A DNA stretch of 64,000 nt from a bacterium (GCA_030619885.1 JAUXAN010000006.1:1-64000), one strand, 5' to 3'. Shown: positions 10,928 to 22,335, numbered from the stretch's first letter. Notes: generated by a model from the sequence alone, not told the origin. Made by a program: numbers and translations.

Positions 10928-11186
10928 AGATACCTCCTTTTTAAAACACACGGAATACAACGGATTTCGACACAGATAAACACAGGAAAATAGTGATAAC
11001 CGAAGATCCCGCATTCAGTTATTTTTTGCTGCCTACTTTTCCTTTTGGGCAACCACGGCTCGACTGAGCTCGCCGAAGTCAAGGGTTTGCCCTTACTGCT
11101 CTCTTTTTCCACCCCCTTCTAAAATTAGTTATTAGTCATTAGAGCCCTTATTATATACAGAACGCTACAGAAAGTTTAATATTTAT

Positions 11187-11258
11187 ATTTTAAGGTTTTT
11201 GAATTCCTTGTCAAGGAAAAAAAGAAAAACCGCAGAGGTGCAGAGAACACAGAGAGAA
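11187..11258 (-). promoter_or_regulatory. Promoter (TTGACA-N16-TAAAAT) preceded by TCTGTG-type direct repeats
   Basis: Minus: CTCTGTGTTCTCTGCACCTCTGCGGTTTTTCTTTTTTTCCTTGACA...TAAAAT. Confidence 0.6.
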
Positions 11259-11308
11259 GAAAAATCATAAGAGGAGAATGTATAGGTTCCTATACAATCA
11301 AGGGAAGA

Positions 11309-12145
11309 TTAACCACAGTCGCCCCTACGGGTTACATTAGATTTTATCTCCTTTAAATCTTCCAGCACAGAGTATGGAACCTTAAGTTTTCCTAGCATAG
11401 GTCTTTTGATATTACCGTGACAGTCTGAACCACCAGTCGCCACGAGATTTTTCTTCCTTGCATATTCTGTATAGTATTCAATCGCCTCTTTATTGTGTTC
11501 AGGATGCCACGCCTCAATCCCGAGCAGACCGTATTCGATAAACTTTGGTATAAAGTCAGCAACCTTCAACTTCAAAGGATGGGCGAGTACAGGTATTCCA
11601 TTTGCATCCCTTATTATCTGTATCGCCTCTTTTTGCCCAAGTTCGTATCTTGGCACATAACACGGTGCATTATCGGCAAGAAAGCGTCGAAAAGCGCCCC
11701 TGTAGGAAGCAACATATCCCTCTTTTAAAAGCATCCTTGCAATATGAGGTCTGCCAATGGAACCTTTACCCACAATTTGAAGGATATGTTCAAAATTTAT
11801 TTCAATATTGAAATTGCGCAATTTTCTTATGATTTCTTTTGCCCTATCCACTCTCAATGTTTTGAACCTCTTTAGAATCTGTAGCAGATTTTTCTCTTCG
11901 TAATCTATAAAATATCCAAGAAAATGTATATCTTTGCCGTTCTCTATCGAAGAGAGTTCAATTCCGGGAATGACTTCTATTCTCTTATCCGCTACTTTTA
12001 TGGCAGGTTCTATCCCATCGACTGAATCGTGGTCTGTAATTGCAACGGCACTCAAATCGGATTTGAGTGATTGTTCTATCACCTCTTGTGGCGTAAAGGA
12101 ACTATCAGAGTAGGTTGTGTGGATGTGTAAATCTACATATCTCAT
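11309..12145 (-). CDS. PHP-domain phosphoesterase (TrpH/YciV-like)
   Basis: YVDLHIHTTYSDSSFTPQE, AITDHDSVDGIE, HPLKL, GGSDCHG. Confidence 0.93.
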   Translation of the reverse strand: MRYVDLHIHTTYSDSSFTPQEVIEQSLKSDLSAVAITDHDSVDGIEPAIKVADKRIEVIPGIELSSIENGKDIHFLGYFIDYEEKNLLQILKRFKTLRVDRAKEIIRKLRNFNIEINFEHILQIVGKGSIGRPHIARMLLKEGYVASYRGAFRRFLADNAPCYVPRYELGQKEAIQIIRDANGIPVLAHPLKLKVADFIPKFIEYGLLGIEAWHPEHNKEAIEYYTEYARKKNLVATGGSDCHGNIKRPMLGKLKVPYSVLEDLKEIKSNVTRRGDCG

Positions 12146-12246
12146 TCAAAAAAGGTGATGAGCGTGGATGTAAACACGGATTAATCCACTTTAGACAGGT
12201 CTTTACCCTGCATAATGCACTCGAGTTCAGTAATATGGAATGTGGT

Positions 12247-13068
12247 TCACATTATCCCCAGGTCTCCTACGACTTCTTCGACAACCGCTTCATCTATAAT
12301 ATTCTTTTTTGTAAGAAAACCTTCAAGTAGAGCGTTATCACATATCGTGTTTATCAATCTCGGTTTTCCTTTCGAGAACTTGTATATAACTCTGACTGCA
12401 GGGTCGGTAAAGATGTTATCACTCCTACCAACCACGCTTAATCTATGCTGGATATAGCCTTTTGTAGACTCTGCGGTGAGGGTTTCAAGACGACATTTCA
12501 TGCCAATCCTTTCATACAGTGGCATATCGAGTTTCAAATTGTTATCCAGTTCTGGCAGCCCGAAGAGGAGAAAGGTGATCAAATGACCTTCTGGAAATTC
12601 TATATTGAGCAGCCCCCTCATCTCTTCCATTATATCTTTTCTCTCAAGCATATTTGCTTCGTCTATCATCACCACCGCTTTTTTATTCTGTTCGTATATA
12701 TCTACAAGCCTTTCGTACAACTTTGAAATCAGCGTATCCTTGTCCACATTTCCTTTTATATCTTCTACCCCGAGTTTCTCTGCAACTTTTTTAATCAACC
12801 AGAGTGGCTGAAGTGCGGAATGTATTATGACCAGCATAGCAACCTCAAACTCCTCTTTTGCACTCATTATATCGAGCATCCTCCTCGCAATCGTTGTCTT
12901 TCCAGTCCCGATGTCTCCTAACAATATACCCAGTCCCCTCATCGCCTCCGCCACATGGATAAGTTTTACTATTACCTTACTATGCTGGGGAGAATCATAA
13001 TAAAACCTCTCATCGGGCGAACTACCAAAAGGCGCGTCGCTCAAATTGAAGAATTTCTCATAATCCAT
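12247..13068 (-). CDS. AAA ATPase, ExeA/GspA-like
   Basis: FGSSPDERFYYDSPQH, Walker A GDIGTGKTT, Walker B VVMIDEAN. Confidence 0.88.
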   Translation of the reverse strand: MDYEKFFNLSDAPFGSSPDERFYYDSPQHSKVIVKLIHVAEAMRGLGILLGDIGTGKTTIARRMLDIMSAKEEFEVAMLVIIHSALQPLWLIKKVAEKLGVEDIKGNVDKDTLISKLYERLVDIYEQNKKAVVMIDEANMLERKDIMEEMRGLLNIEFPEGHLITFLLFGLPELDNNLKLDMPLYERIGMKCRLETLTAESTKGYIQHRLSVVGRSDNIFTDPAVRVIYKFSKGKPRLINTICDNALLEGFLTKKNIIDEAVVEEVVGDLGIM

Positions 13069-13075
13069 ATAAATT

Positions 13076-13103
13076 ATTATATGAAATAAAAAATCTTTGT
13101 CAA
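13076..13103 (-). promoter_or_regulatory. Consensus sigma70-type promoter with TSS predicted at the start codon (leaderless mRNA)
   Basis: Minus: TTGACA-N16-TATAAT-aatttat-ATG. Confidence 0.8.
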
Positions 13104-13147
13104 GATGCTAACTGAAAAAATTTAAAATGGGGGGTCCCAGATTGTAT

Positions 13148-15541
13148 TCAATGGGCAAAAACTCTCTCCTGCTTATACTCCATAACCTGTTGGGGTCGCA
13201 ATTTCTTCGTTAACGTAATCTCCAGAACCTCATCCATACTTTTAACCAGTTTTATATCCAATCCTTTCTTTGCATAGGTTGGAATTTCTTTCAAGTCTTT
13301 CTCGTTCTTTATGGGTATTATCACAGTCTTCACGCCTGCTCTCTGTGCCGCAACCAGTTTTTCTGCAAGCCCACCGATTGGAAGCACTCTCCCACGAAGG
13401 GTTATCTCACCACTCATCGCAACATTTCTAAAGGTTGGTATTTTTGTCAGTGCCGAGAGCATCGCTGTTGCTATGGTTATACCTGCAGAAGGTCCATCTT
13501 TTGGTATGGCACCTTCTGGCACATGGACATGGATATCTATCTTCCTTGAAAAATCATCTGGCAGCCCAAATGAAGTTGCCCTGGATCGGGCGTATGTCAA
13601 GGCAGCCTGCGCGGATTCTTTCATAATATCACCTAACTGTCCTGTCAGTATTAACTTTCCCTTACCCTTCACAATCTCGACTTCCAGCTGAATAAGTTCA
13701 CCACCAAGCTCTGTCCATGAAAGGCCTGTGGCAACACCTATCTCATTCTCCTCGTCGAGTTCTTTCCCAAGAAATTTAGGCGCGCCGAGATACTTCTCAA
13801 GACTACTCTTCTTAATGGTCACTCCCTTCTTCTTTTTTGTAGCCACCAATCTGGCGACCTTACGCGAGATAGCAGCAATTTCTCTTTCTAAATTTCTTAC
13901 CCCAACTTCCTTTGTATAATTTCTTATTATCGAGACTATCGCTTCATTCGTGAACTTCAAATTTCTCTCTCGGAGTCCATGTGATTTTAACTGTTTTGGA
14001 ATTAGAAATCCCTTTGCAATCTGTAATTTTTCATGTTCTAAGTAACCCGGGAGTCTTATCACTTCCATTCTGTCCTTCAATGCAGGTGGAATAGTGTGGA
14101 GCACATTGGCAGTACATATGAAGAAAATTTCAGAAAGATCGAAATCTACCTCAAGATAATGGTCATTAAAAGAGTAGTTCACCTCTGGGTCGAGTACTTC
14201 TATTAAAGCAGCTGCAGGATCTCCTCTGTAATCGAGCCCTATCTTGTCCACTTCATCTAAGAGAAAGACGGGATTCTTTGTCTCTGCTTTCTTCACATTT
14301 TGTATTATCCTTCCTGGAAGGGCACCGATGTATGTTCTTCTATGTCCTCTTATCTCTGCCTCATCTCTCACTCCACCGAGTGACATCCTCACAAATTTCC
14401 TCCCGAGGGCACGGGCAATCGATTTCCCCAAGGAAGTCTTTCCAACCCCGGGCGCACCGACGAAACAGATTATAGGACCTTTCATCTTTTTTATCAATTT
14501 CAGCACCGATAGAAATTCTATTATCCTCTCTTTTGGTTTTTCCAGACCATAGTGGTCTTCATTCAGAATTCGCTCGGCATGTTTGATGCTCAAATTATCT
14601 TTCGTCCGTTTTTCCCATGGGAGCGATATGAACCAGTCGAGGTAATTCCTTATTACAGTTGCCTCAGGTGACATGGGTGGCATCTTTTTTAACCTTTCAA
14701 GTTCCTTATTCGCCTTCTTTTCAACCTCTTCGGGTAGCTTTGTCGACTCTATCGCCTTCCTCAGTTCTAATATCTCCTCTGTTTCATTCTCTTCCTGTCC
14801 AAGTTCTCTCTTTATAGCCCTCATCTGCTCAGCAAGATAGAACTGCTTCTGGCTCTTCATCACCTGCGATTTTACATCCTCCTCGAGTTTTTTGCCAAGT
14901 TTGAGTATATCTATCTCAGAAGCCAGGGCTATAGAGAGAAATCTCAGTCGAGATTCAATACTTGCACATTCTAATAGTTTCTGTTTTGTCTCCAACCCAA
15001 CAGAGAAGTGGGATGATATGGCATCGATGAGTTTCTCAGGGGATTGGATATGCGATATTGATAAGAGCACTTCATTAGGAATCTTCTTATTCAATCTCAC
15101 ATACTCCTCAAATTGAGACCTCACATTTCTGAGGAGTGCTTCTGTATGCATGGTTTCTTCCTCTTCCCCTTTAATAATCGAAAATTTGACCGAGAAGTGT
15201 TTCCTGTTATGAAGAAATTTTTCTATTTTTGCCCTGACAATCCCTTCTACCAGTACCTTCACCGTTCCATCGGGCAGTTTCAACATATGGGTGATCTTCG
15301 AAATTGTCCCTATTTGATGTATATCTTTAGAAGTTGGGGAAGAGAGTATCGGGTCTTTCTGCGCCGATAAGAATATCATTCTGTCTCTGTTATGAGCAGA
15401 TTCTATTGCATCTATAGATTGTTTGCGTCCGATCAGAAGGGATACTGTCATATACGGGAAAACGACCACATCCCTCAATGGAACGAGTGGAAGTTCAGAA
15501 CTGAATCCTAAAACCTCTCCGTCCTTAATTATACGAACCAT
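13148..15541 (-). CDS. lon: ATP-dependent protease Lon
   Basis: [55 protein letters not shown]; catalytic PKDGPSAG. Confidence 0.97.
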   Translation of the reverse strand: MVRIIKDGEVLGFSSELPLVPLRDVVVFPYMTVSLLIGRKQSIDAIESAHNRDRMIFLSAQKDPILSSPTSKDIHQIGTISKITHMLKLPDGTVKVLVEGIVRAKIEKFLHNRKHFSVKFSIIKGEEEETMHTEALLRNVRSQFEEYVRLNKKIPNEVLLSISHIQSPEKLIDAISSHFSVGLETKQKLLECASIESRLRFLSIALASEIDILKLGKKLEEDVKSQVMKSQKQFYLAEQMRAIKRELGQEENETEEILELRKAIESTKLPEEVEKKANKELERLKKMPPMSPEATVIRNYLDWFISLPWEKRTKDNLSIKHAERILNEDHYGLEKPKERIIEFLSVLKLIKKMKGPIICFVGAPGVGKTSLGKSIARALGRKFVRMSLGGVRDEAEIRGHRRTYIGALPGRIIQNVKKAETKNPVFLLDEVDKIGLDYRGDPAAALIEVLDPEVNYSFNDHYLEVDFDLSEIFFICTANVLHTIPPALKDRMEVIRLPGYLEHEKLQIAKGFLIPKQLKSHGLRERNLKFTNEAIVSIIRNYTKEVGVRNLEREIAAISRKVARLVATKKKKGVTIKKSSLEKYLGAPKFLGKELDEENEIGVATGLSWTELGGELIQLEVEIVKGKGKLILTGQLGDIMKESAQAALTYARSRATSFGLPDDFSRKIDIHVHVPEGAIPKDGPSAGITIATAMLSALTKIPTFRNVAMSGEITLRGRVLPIGGLAEKLVAAQRAGVKTVIIPIKNEKDLKEIPTYAKKGLDIKLVKSMDEVLEITLTKKLRPQQVMEYKQERVFAH

Positions 15542-16748
15542 TCTTCATCCTTCTCTGTCTATATATATAGACAGGTCCTGCCTTTTTGGTAATTACCTCT
15601 TTTGTTATTATACATTTCTTTATCCTTCTATCTGATGGGAGATGGAACATTATGTCGAGCATAGATGATTCCAGAATAGCCCTAAGACCTCTGGCACCTG
15701 TCTTTATATGGATCGCACAAGTCGCTATAGCATCGAGTGCATCCTCTTCAAATATGAGTTCAACACCTTCGAGTCCAAATATCTTCTTATACTGTTTGCA
15801 TAGCGCATTCTTCGGTTTAGTCAAGATATCTATGAGGGAATTTTTATCGAGTTCATGTAGAGTGTAAATTGTGTGCATCCTACCCACAAATTCGGGTATC
15901 ATTCCATATTGAATTAAGTCTTCGGGTTCAACTTCAAAAATAGAGTTGGTTCTTCTTTTCTTCAAAGCCACTGTAAATCCAATGTTACCACTGCCCCTTC
16001 TTTTTTCAACTATCTTATCCAGTCCGTCGAATGTTCCACCACAGATAAAAAGTATATTTTTGCTATTTATCTGCACAAAAGACTGTTCTGGATGCTTGCG
16101 TCCTCCCTGTGGAGGCACATTGACAATATCCCCTTCGATTATTTTTAAAAGTGCCTGTTGAACGCCTTCACCTGAGACATCACGTGTTATACTTGGACTA
16201 TCACTCTTCCTCGCTATCTTATCAATCTCGTCTATATACAAGATGCCAGTCTCGGCTGAATTCACCTCGTAATCTGCTGACTGCAACAGTCTTACTAAAA
16301 TATTTTCCACATCCTCACCCACATAGCCTGCCTCGGTTAAAGCAGTTGCATCTGCAATTGCAAAAGGAACCCTCAATATCTTCGCCATAGTCTGGGCAAG
16401 GAGGGTTTTTCCGATACCTGTTGGTCCAATCAATAAGACATTGCTCTTCTCTAATTCTACACCCTCATCTTTGGTGCATATCCTTTTATAGTGATTATAT
16501 ACCGCTACCGATAGCACCTTCTTTGCCCTTTCCTGTCCAATTACATACTCATCTAAACTGGACTTTATCCTCTGGGGGGATGGCAGTTTGAAGTCGATCG
16601 GCTCTTGTGACAATGTTCCATTCTTTACTATTTCGGAACAGATTTTGATACAGTCATTGCATATATATCCGGATGTGCCAGAAATCAATCTATGAACCCG
16701 CTCCTGCGGTCTATTACAGAAAGAGCATCTTGGAACTCTACTTCGCAT
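15525..16748 (-). CDS. clpX: ATP-dependent Clp protease ATP-binding subunit ClpX
   Basis: N-terminal C4 zinc domain, [38 protein letters not shown]. Confidence 0.97.
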   Translation of the reverse strand: MRSRVPRCSFCNRPQERVHRLISGTSGYICNDCIKICSEIVKNGTLSQEPIDFKLPSPQRIKSSLDEYVIGQERAKKVLSVAVYNHYKRICTKDEGVELEKSNVLLIGPTGIGKTLLAQTMAKILRVPFAIADATALTEAGYVGEDVENILVRLLQSADYEVNSAETGILYIDEIDKIARKSDSPSITRDVSGEGVQQALLKIIEGDIVNVPPQGGRKHPEQSFVQINSKNILFICGGTFDGLDKIVEKRRGSGNIGFTVALKKRRTNSIFEVEPEDLIQYGMIPEFVGRMHTIYTLHELDKNSLIDILTKPKNALCKQYKKIFGLEGVELIFEEDALDAIATCAIHIKTGARGLRAILESSMLDIMFHLPSDRRIKKCIITKEVITKKAGPVYIYRQRRMKNGSYN

Positions 16749-17340
16749 TCTTTATCTCACTTTTTGTTTTTATAACCTCATCTACAAGCCCATAATTTTT
16801 GGCTTCCAATGCAGACATCCAGAAATTTCTGTCCGTATCCTTTGTTATCTTCTCAAGAGATTGGCCTGTATGGTGTGAGAGGATTTGATTCAACCGTTCC
16901 CTGATGGTAACGATCTCTTTGGCGTGAATTTCTATATCTACAGCCTGTCCTGTGACACCACCCATTGGCTGATGAAGAAGAATCCTCGTATGGGGGAGGC
17001 AGAATCTTTTGCCTTTGGCACCAGATGAAAGTAAGACCGCTGCCAGACTGGCTGCCATTCCCATACATATAGTAGAAACATCAGGTTTTATATACTGTAT
17101 CGTGTCATAGATAGCGAGTCCGCAGGAGATGACGCCCCCGGGACTATTTATGTAAATACTTATATCCTTCTCAGGATCATCGGCCTCAAGGAAAAGAAGC
17201 TGGGCTATGACAAGATTCGATACAGTGTCTTCTATAGGAGACCCTATGAATATTATTCTCTCTTTCAGAAGTCGGGAAAATATGTCATAAGCTCGTTCTC
17301 CCCTCGCACTCTGTTCAACAACTATTGGAACTAATCCCAT
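16738..17340 (-). CDS. clpP: ATP-dependent Clp protease proteolytic subunit ClpP
   Basis: [34 protein letters not shown]. Confidence 0.97.
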   Translation of the reverse strand: MGLVPIVVEQSARGERAYDIFSRLLKERIIFIGSPIEDTVSNLVIAQLLFLEADDPEKDISIYINSPGGVISCGLAIYDTIQYIKPDVSTICMGMAASLAAVLLSSGAKGKRFCLPHTRILLHQPMGGVTGQAVDIEIHAKEIVTIRERLNQILSHHTGQSLEKITKDTDRNFWMSALEAKNYGLVDEVIKTKSEIKNAK

Positions 17341-18548
17341 AAATTCCTCCTTACCTTCTTTATTTTTATCTTTGAATTTGCAATCAGAAAATCGAATGTC
17401 TTATTTCTTCTGATCTGTTCTTTTAAATTTTCGTATCGACCGCTCTTTTTAAGTTGTAATTTTACAAACTTCGAATCCTTTTTTTCAGCAGAGGAAAAAT
17501 CGTTTATCTGCCTGTCAACTTCATCATCTGTAGCAACTATCTCTTCTCTTTCGGCAATTTTATCAAGAATTACATGCAGTTTCACCGCTCTTATAGCGGC
17601 GGGTCTCATCTCAGCCTTTAGACTGCTCACATCCCCTTCTTTCCCTTTTCTCATTTCAGAGAGATAAAGTTCAACTAAAGAATCAGGAGGTTCAAATGCA
17701 TTCTGAGCAAGAAGGTATTCACTTATATCCCTTTCAAGTTCTTTCCCGGCAATTTTTTCATCCTCTTTTATTAGATTCATTTTGAGCTCTCTCTTCAATG
17801 CTTTCAGGTTTTCAAATCCAAGGTCCTTTGCAAACTTATCATCCATTTGGGGGAACGAGGGTTCTTTTATCTCTTTTATTCTCACCTTAGTTTTTGAATC
17901 CTTACTTTCTATTTCAAACTCGTCGTTCACTCCCTTTGCCAGAAATTTTTCAAACATATCTTTTGTTAATTTTTTCTCTTTCACTACAAGATTTACATTC
18001 TCTTTCTTATCGTTTTCATCCGCATGTCCATCTTTTATCACCTCAATATCTACTGTAACCAGATCGCCAACACAGATAGGACGATTGACAGGGTTATACA
18101 CGGCATTCTCTTCTCTGAGTTTGTGCAATACACTTTTGATTTCTTTCCTCCCTATTTTGTCAACTCTTTTAGTGAAGCGTAGATTTTTATAATCTTTCAA
18201 TTCTATATCAGGTATGATTTCAAAGGATGCCTTGAAATGTAGTCTCTTTTTTGGTTTAAAAGAGAGGTCGTGTATCTTCGCAGTTGTGATTGGTTGAAAT
18301 TTTTTTTCTTTTATTATTTCCTGATATATTTTAGGAACGAGTCTATTTATCGCTTCTGTTTCAAGGCTCGATGCATATTTCATTTTTACGATTTCCTTTG
18401 GGACTTTGCCTTTTCTAAATCCTTTCAGTTTTATTTCTTTACTGTAGTTTGCAGAGAGTTCATCGATTTCATCTTCAACCCGATAAGCGGGCACAGAGAC
18501 ATCCAGTGTTCTCTGCCATTCATTAGGTTTTAAAACATTCAGTTCCAT
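17331..18548 (-). CDS. tig: Trigger factor
   Basis: [37 protein letters not shown]; located in the canonical tig-clpP-clpX-lon order. Confidence 0.93.
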   Translation of the reverse strand: MELNVLKPNEWQRTLDVSVPAYRVEDEIDELSANYSKEIKLKGFRKGKVPKEIVKMKYASSLETEAINRLVPKIYQEIIKEKKFQPITTAKIHDLSFKPKKRLHFKASFEIIPDIELKDYKNLRFTKRVDKIGRKEIKSVLHKLREENAVYNPVNRPICVGDLVTVDIEVIKDGHADENDKKENVNLVVKEKKLTKDMFEKFLAKGVNDEFEIESKDSKTKVRIKEIKEPSFPQMDDKFAKDLGFENLKALKRELKMNLIKEDEKIAGKELERDISEYLLAQNAFEPPDSLVELYLSEMRKGKEGDVSSLKAEMRPAAIRAVKLHVILDKIAEREEIVATDDEVDRQINDFSSAEKKDSKFVKLQLKKSGRYENLKEQIRRNKTFDFLIANSKIKIKKVRRNLWD

Positions 18549-18771
18549 TTTAAAAACATAAATTTAAACCACAGATTACACAGATTATCACAAGATTTTT
18601 CTTTTTACTTCTAATGCTGCCCCCATAATTTTTTCCATACGGATTCTGCCATACGGTTCGTATGGGCGGACAGTTCTTTATATAATCATTTTTCATTATC
18701 CTCTTGTGTAAATCTTGTGAAATCTCGTGGTTCCATTTTTTGAAATCACTAATATATTACCATAATATTTT

Positions 18772-18853
18772 GCGAGAGGAGGGATTTGAACCCTCATCCC
18801 TTTCAGGACTGGATCCTAAATCCAGCGCGTCTACCAAGTTCCGCCACCCTCGC
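18772..18853 (-). tRNA. tRNA-Leu (anticodon UAG)
   Basis: GCGAGGGTGGCGGAACTTGGTAGACGCGCTGGATTTAGGATCCAG...GGTTCAAATCCCTCCTCTCGC; cloverleaf with long variable arm. Confidence 0.95.
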
Positions 18854-18861
18854 TTAAATTT

Positions 18862-18889
18862 ATAATACAAGATTTTCTTAAAATGTCAA
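18862..18889 (-). promoter_or_regulatory. tRNA-Leu promoter
   Basis: Minus: TTGACA-N16-TATTAT, 8 nt before the mature tRNA 5' end. Confidence 0.8.
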
Positions 18890-18928
18890 GGAAAATCGAT
18901 ACGCTTAAAGCGTATCAGATTTTCCTGA
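18887..18928. repeat. Imperfect palindrome adjacent to tRNA promoter
   Basis: TCAAGGAAAATCGATACGC-TTAAA-GCGTATCAGATTTTCCTGA. Confidence 0.8.
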
Positions 18929-19021
18929 CCCCACGTCTTATAGTTCTTTGATGGGGTCAAGGAAAAAAGAAAACCGCAGAGGCGTAGAATTCACTGAGAG
19001 TACACAGATAACCGCAGATTA

Positions 19022-19061
19022 AGTCCTGTAGGGAACAGGCATGCCTGTTCCCTACAGGACT
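19022..19061. repeat. 40-bp perfect loopless palindrome
   Basis: AGTCCTGTAGGGAACAGGCA|TGCCTGTTCCCTACAGGACT. Confidence 0.95.
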
Positions 19062-19087
19062 TTGCAATTTCCCAAGTGACATTACGA

Positions 19088-19119
19088 GCCCGTCCCTACG
19101 GATCCGTATGGATACGGGC
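19088..19119. repeat. TACGGATCCGTA palindrome family copy with GCCCGT/ACGGGC outer arms
   Basis: GCCCGTCCCTACGGATCCGTATGGATACGGGC. Confidence 0.85.
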
Positions 19120-19265
19120 GAAGCAATCTTAAATTATATTACGAGATTGCCAAGCGAGAATACGTAATGAAACTATAAAAGTAGGGTCTATCGCAGACCC
19201 GTATGGGAAGACCCTGCACTACCTTCTTTTACACTTTTGAAGCGTTGACCCCAAACACAAACAGA

Positions 19266-19955
19266 CTATTTATCTACCTTTTTAGATTTTGCGATGTATC
19301 TTTTCAATTTGGCATCAGTATCTCTCATCCTTCTTGAAAGGATTGTCGCAATGTTTTTTATGACTACGGCTTCTATGTGCGGACTCACCTTGACCATAGA
19401 ATTGAAATCAGATTTTTTGAGCACTACGACGTCCGAACGGTGAACACACTTTATCGTTGCCGAACGGGGAGCTCTATCAATGAATGCCAATTCACCAAAA
19501 ACTTCCTTCGGTTTGAGGGTATGAATGGATGCTGGTTCTTTTATTCCTCTCATCTTTATTAAAACATCTGCTTTTCCATCCAGCACTGCATACAACTCAT
19601 CTGCCTTATCTCCCTGAGAGAAGATGACCTCGTCTTTTTTGTAATATTCTTTCCTACAGCAAGTTGCAAGAAGTTCAAATTCTTCTTTTTTGAGACCTTT
19701 TAAAATAGGGATACCTTCGAGTTCTTGCACGGTTACGACCTTCCTTGCCTCCTCTGCTTGGATCTCCATCGCTTCTTGAATCTGTTTTTTTGTGACCAGT
19801 TTCTCTTCAAGTAGCACCTCTCCCAATTTCCTCCAGCGCCCCCACTCTAACATCTCTGCTGAACGCTGCCTCTCCAGCGCCAGATTGAGTCCTTCAACAC
19901 CAATAATACCCCTATCTACTAATATCTCACCTAATAAACGTTTTCTGAAAAGCAT
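19266..19955 (-). CDS. Cyclic-nucleotide-binding (CRP-like) domain protein with GspE N-terminal-like region, no HTH seen
   Basis: LGEILVDRGIIGVEGLNLALE...; CNB core EVIFSQGDKADELYAVLDGKADVL and GELAFIDRAPRSATIKC. Confidence 0.88.
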   Translation of the reverse strand: MLFRKRLLGEILVDRGIIGVEGLNLALERQRSAEMLEWGRWRKLGEVLLEEKLVTKKQIQEAMEIQAEEARKVVTVQELEGIPILKGLKKEEFELLATCCRKEYYKKDEVIFSQGDKADELYAVLDGKADVLIKMRGIKEPASIHTLKPKEVFGELAFIDRAPRSATIKCVHRSDVVVLKKSDFNSMVKVSPHIEAVVIKNIATILSRRMRDTDAKLKRYIAKSKKVDK

Positions 19956-20077
19956 AATTGCCTCCTTTTTTCAAAATCTCCAAAATTATTGTAAAAATGT
20001 CAAGGAAAAAGACCCACGAGTCATAGTCCACTGATTTCACGGATTTGCACGGATTTTAATAGATTATCAGAACACCA

Positions 20078-20102
20078 CCCCGCACATAACTTATGTGCGG
20101 GG
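20078..20102. repeat. CCCCGCACATAA-c-TTATGTGCGGGG palindrome
   Basis: 12-bp arms, 1-nt centre. Confidence 0.92.
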
Positions 20103-20216
20103 AGAATGAGAAGGTCATAGATCAGAATATCAGAGCCTGTGTTTAGTCTTACCCATAAATCTGACCCTCTGATATCTGAATTCTCCATCTAGTACTCTGA
20201 TAATCTGATATTCTTT

Positions 20217-20840
20217 TTAATTAGTGTCAGAAATCTGTGATAATCCGTGAAATCCGTGGCTCTCTTCAATCAATTTCATTCCGGCTTCGTAAGCCTCTTG
20301 CAAAATGTCTTTCCTTTTAAAAATGTCATCGATTTTGGAAACTTTGTCTGCAATGATCTCGTCTATTACTTCAACTCCTAAATCTTTAAGGAACAAATTC
20401 ATTACCCTTGTGGTATGTTCAAAATCTTTTAGGGGACTTAGATGCCCTACACAGATTATGACCCCCTTTTTATGGTCTTTGAATCTGCTTCTAAAGATAT
20501 ATCTGTCGTTTTTAAATTCCAAAATCACCTGACTAGAATCTGTGCGGTCTATCAGGGCCTTTAGCTGTGCTGTGACCGTTGCACAGTATATCGGTGAACC
20601 GACAACGATGCAATCTGTTTCTCTAATCTTTTGCAGAAGGGGTTGGAAATCGTCTGAAACTGCACATACTCCACTTTGTGAACATCGTTCGCAACTAACG
20701 CAAGGTCTGATGTTCAAATCATTTAGATAAATTTTTTCTATCTTCGTGCCTTTAGTCTTTGTTCCTTCTAATACCTTATCTACAAGAACATCTGTATTCC
20801 CACCCTTTCGTGGACTGCCAACAATCCCTAAAATTTTCAT
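20217..20840 (-). CDS. NADPH-dependent FMN reductase family / flavodoxin-like protein
   Basis: MKILGIVGSPRKGGNTDVLVDKVLEG...IVVGSPIYCATVTAQLKALIDRT. Confidence 0.9.
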   Translation of the reverse strand: MKILGIVGSPRKGGNTDVLVDKVLEGTKTKGTKIEKIYLNDLNIRPCVSCERCSQSGVCAVSDDFQPLLQKIRETDCIVVGSPIYCATVTAQLKALIDRTDSSQVILEFKNDRYIFRSRFKDHKKGVIICVGHLSPLKDFEHTTRVMNLFLKDLGVEVIDEIIADKVSKIDDIFKRKDILQEAYEAGMKLIEESHGFHGLSQISDTN

Positions 20841-20852
20841 AATAGATGTAAA

Positions 20853-22031
20853 TTAAAAAGGCGTCTTTTCCTTTTTAATATCAAATACGACTTTTCCATT
20901 TATGAACGTTAGTTCTACCTTGCTTCTCGCATCTAAAGGATCCGAAGATAAAATTATTATGTCTGCATCCTTACCGACTTCTATACTTCCTATCCTATCA
21001 CCAAGCCCGAGGATCTCGGCAGGATTCTGTGTGACTGCACGCAGAGCATCTTCCGGGTCCAGTCCCTCTTTAGTTGCCATAATTGCACACAGAATGAGCG
21101 AGTTTATCGGTACTACATTGTGGTCTGTGGTGATTGTAAATTTTATCCCGGCATCCTTCAATATTTTGGGAGACTTGAATGTTACATTTTGGGTCTCTAT
21201 CTTCGTTGGAGTCCCGAAAGCAGGCCCAGTGATGACAGGAACCTTTTTCTTTGAGAGCCAATCTGCTATCTTGTAGGCTTCTGTCCCATGTTCTATAATC
21301 AGATCGATATCGAACTCTTCCGCTATCCTCACAGCAGTGGCTATGTCATCACTGCGATGGGCATGTGCACGGAGCGGTATCTCTTTTCTCAATACATAAG
21401 TTAGGTTTTCCAATTTCAAATTTCGTTCGGGTGGTTTTTCCTTTTTCTTCTTTGCCCATTTCTGAATCTCAATATAGTTCTGTGCTTGCACCAGAGCATC
21501 TCTCAAGAGTGCCGCAACGCCCATTCTGGTTAAGGGGTCCCTCTTCTTTTCAGCGGCAACCCGTTTTGGATTCTCTCCAAAGGCGACTTTTAATCCAACC
21601 CGCTCTTTTATGACCATCTCATCAACGACATTACCACAAGTTTTTATTGCGCAGGCAATACCCCCAATGACATTAGCACTCCCGGGTGTTGATACGACCG
21701 TTGTTATCCCTCCTGCCCGTGCATATAGAAACCCCTTTTCGAGTGGATTTATACCATCTATTGCTCTCATCTGGGCAGTAACAGGGGAAGATATCTCATT
21801 ATAGTCCCTTCCCTCCTCACCTATTCCTACTTCCCCTATTCCTAAATGTGTATGTGCATCTATCAGGCCTGGCATAACCACTCTGTCTGTTGCATCTATG
21901 ATTTCACATCCTTTTGGAATGCTAATCTCTTTACCAATCGCTTCAATTTTTCCATTTTTTATCAGGATAGTTCCTCTTTCTACTCTCTTTTTCGTTACTG
22001 GTATTATCTCTCCATCTTTTATAGCAATCAT
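20853..22031 (-). CDS. Amidohydrolase family protein (imidazolonepropionase-like)
   Basis: VVMPGLIDAHTHLGIGE, LRAHAHRSDD, TTDHNVVP, GKDADIIILS. Confidence 0.88.
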   Translation of the reverse strand: MIAIKDGEIIPVTKKRVERGTILIKNGKIEAIGKEISIPKGCEIIDATDRVVMPGLIDAHTHLGIGEVGIGEEGRDYNEISSPVTAQMRAIDGINPLEKGFLYARAGGITTVVSTPGSANVIGGIACAIKTCGNVVDEMVIKERVGLKVAFGENPKRVAAEKKRDPLTRMGVAALLRDALVQAQNYIEIQKWAKKKKEKPPERNLKLENLTYVLRKEIPLRAHAHRSDDIATAVRIAEEFDIDLIIEHGTEAYKIADWLSKKKVPVITGPAFGTPTKIETQNVTFKSPKILKDAGIKFTITTDHNVVPINSLILCAIMATKEGLDPEDALRAVTQNPAEILGLGDRIGSIEVGKDADIIILSSDPLDARSKVELTFINGKVVFDIKKEKTPF

Positions 22032-22335
22032 ATTCCCTCCAGTTCAATTAAACCCAGATTACGCATTAAACACCGAAAATCACTGAAAAACAAGAAGTAT
22101 ATTAGACGCAGATTATCACAGATGTTCACTGATTGAATATTCTTTTTATAATCTACGGCCATCAGTGTAAATCAGTGTCTATTATCTGAATCACAATTTT
22201 TACAATTTTCTGTTATTTCGGTAGTCTCGGTGTCATTCGGTCACACGACCCGTATGGGTGTTTTCACACATTGAGTTAAATTTTAATTTCAAATTCTTCA
22301 AAACTCTCTCCATTTTATCCAGATCTGTCTGAATT

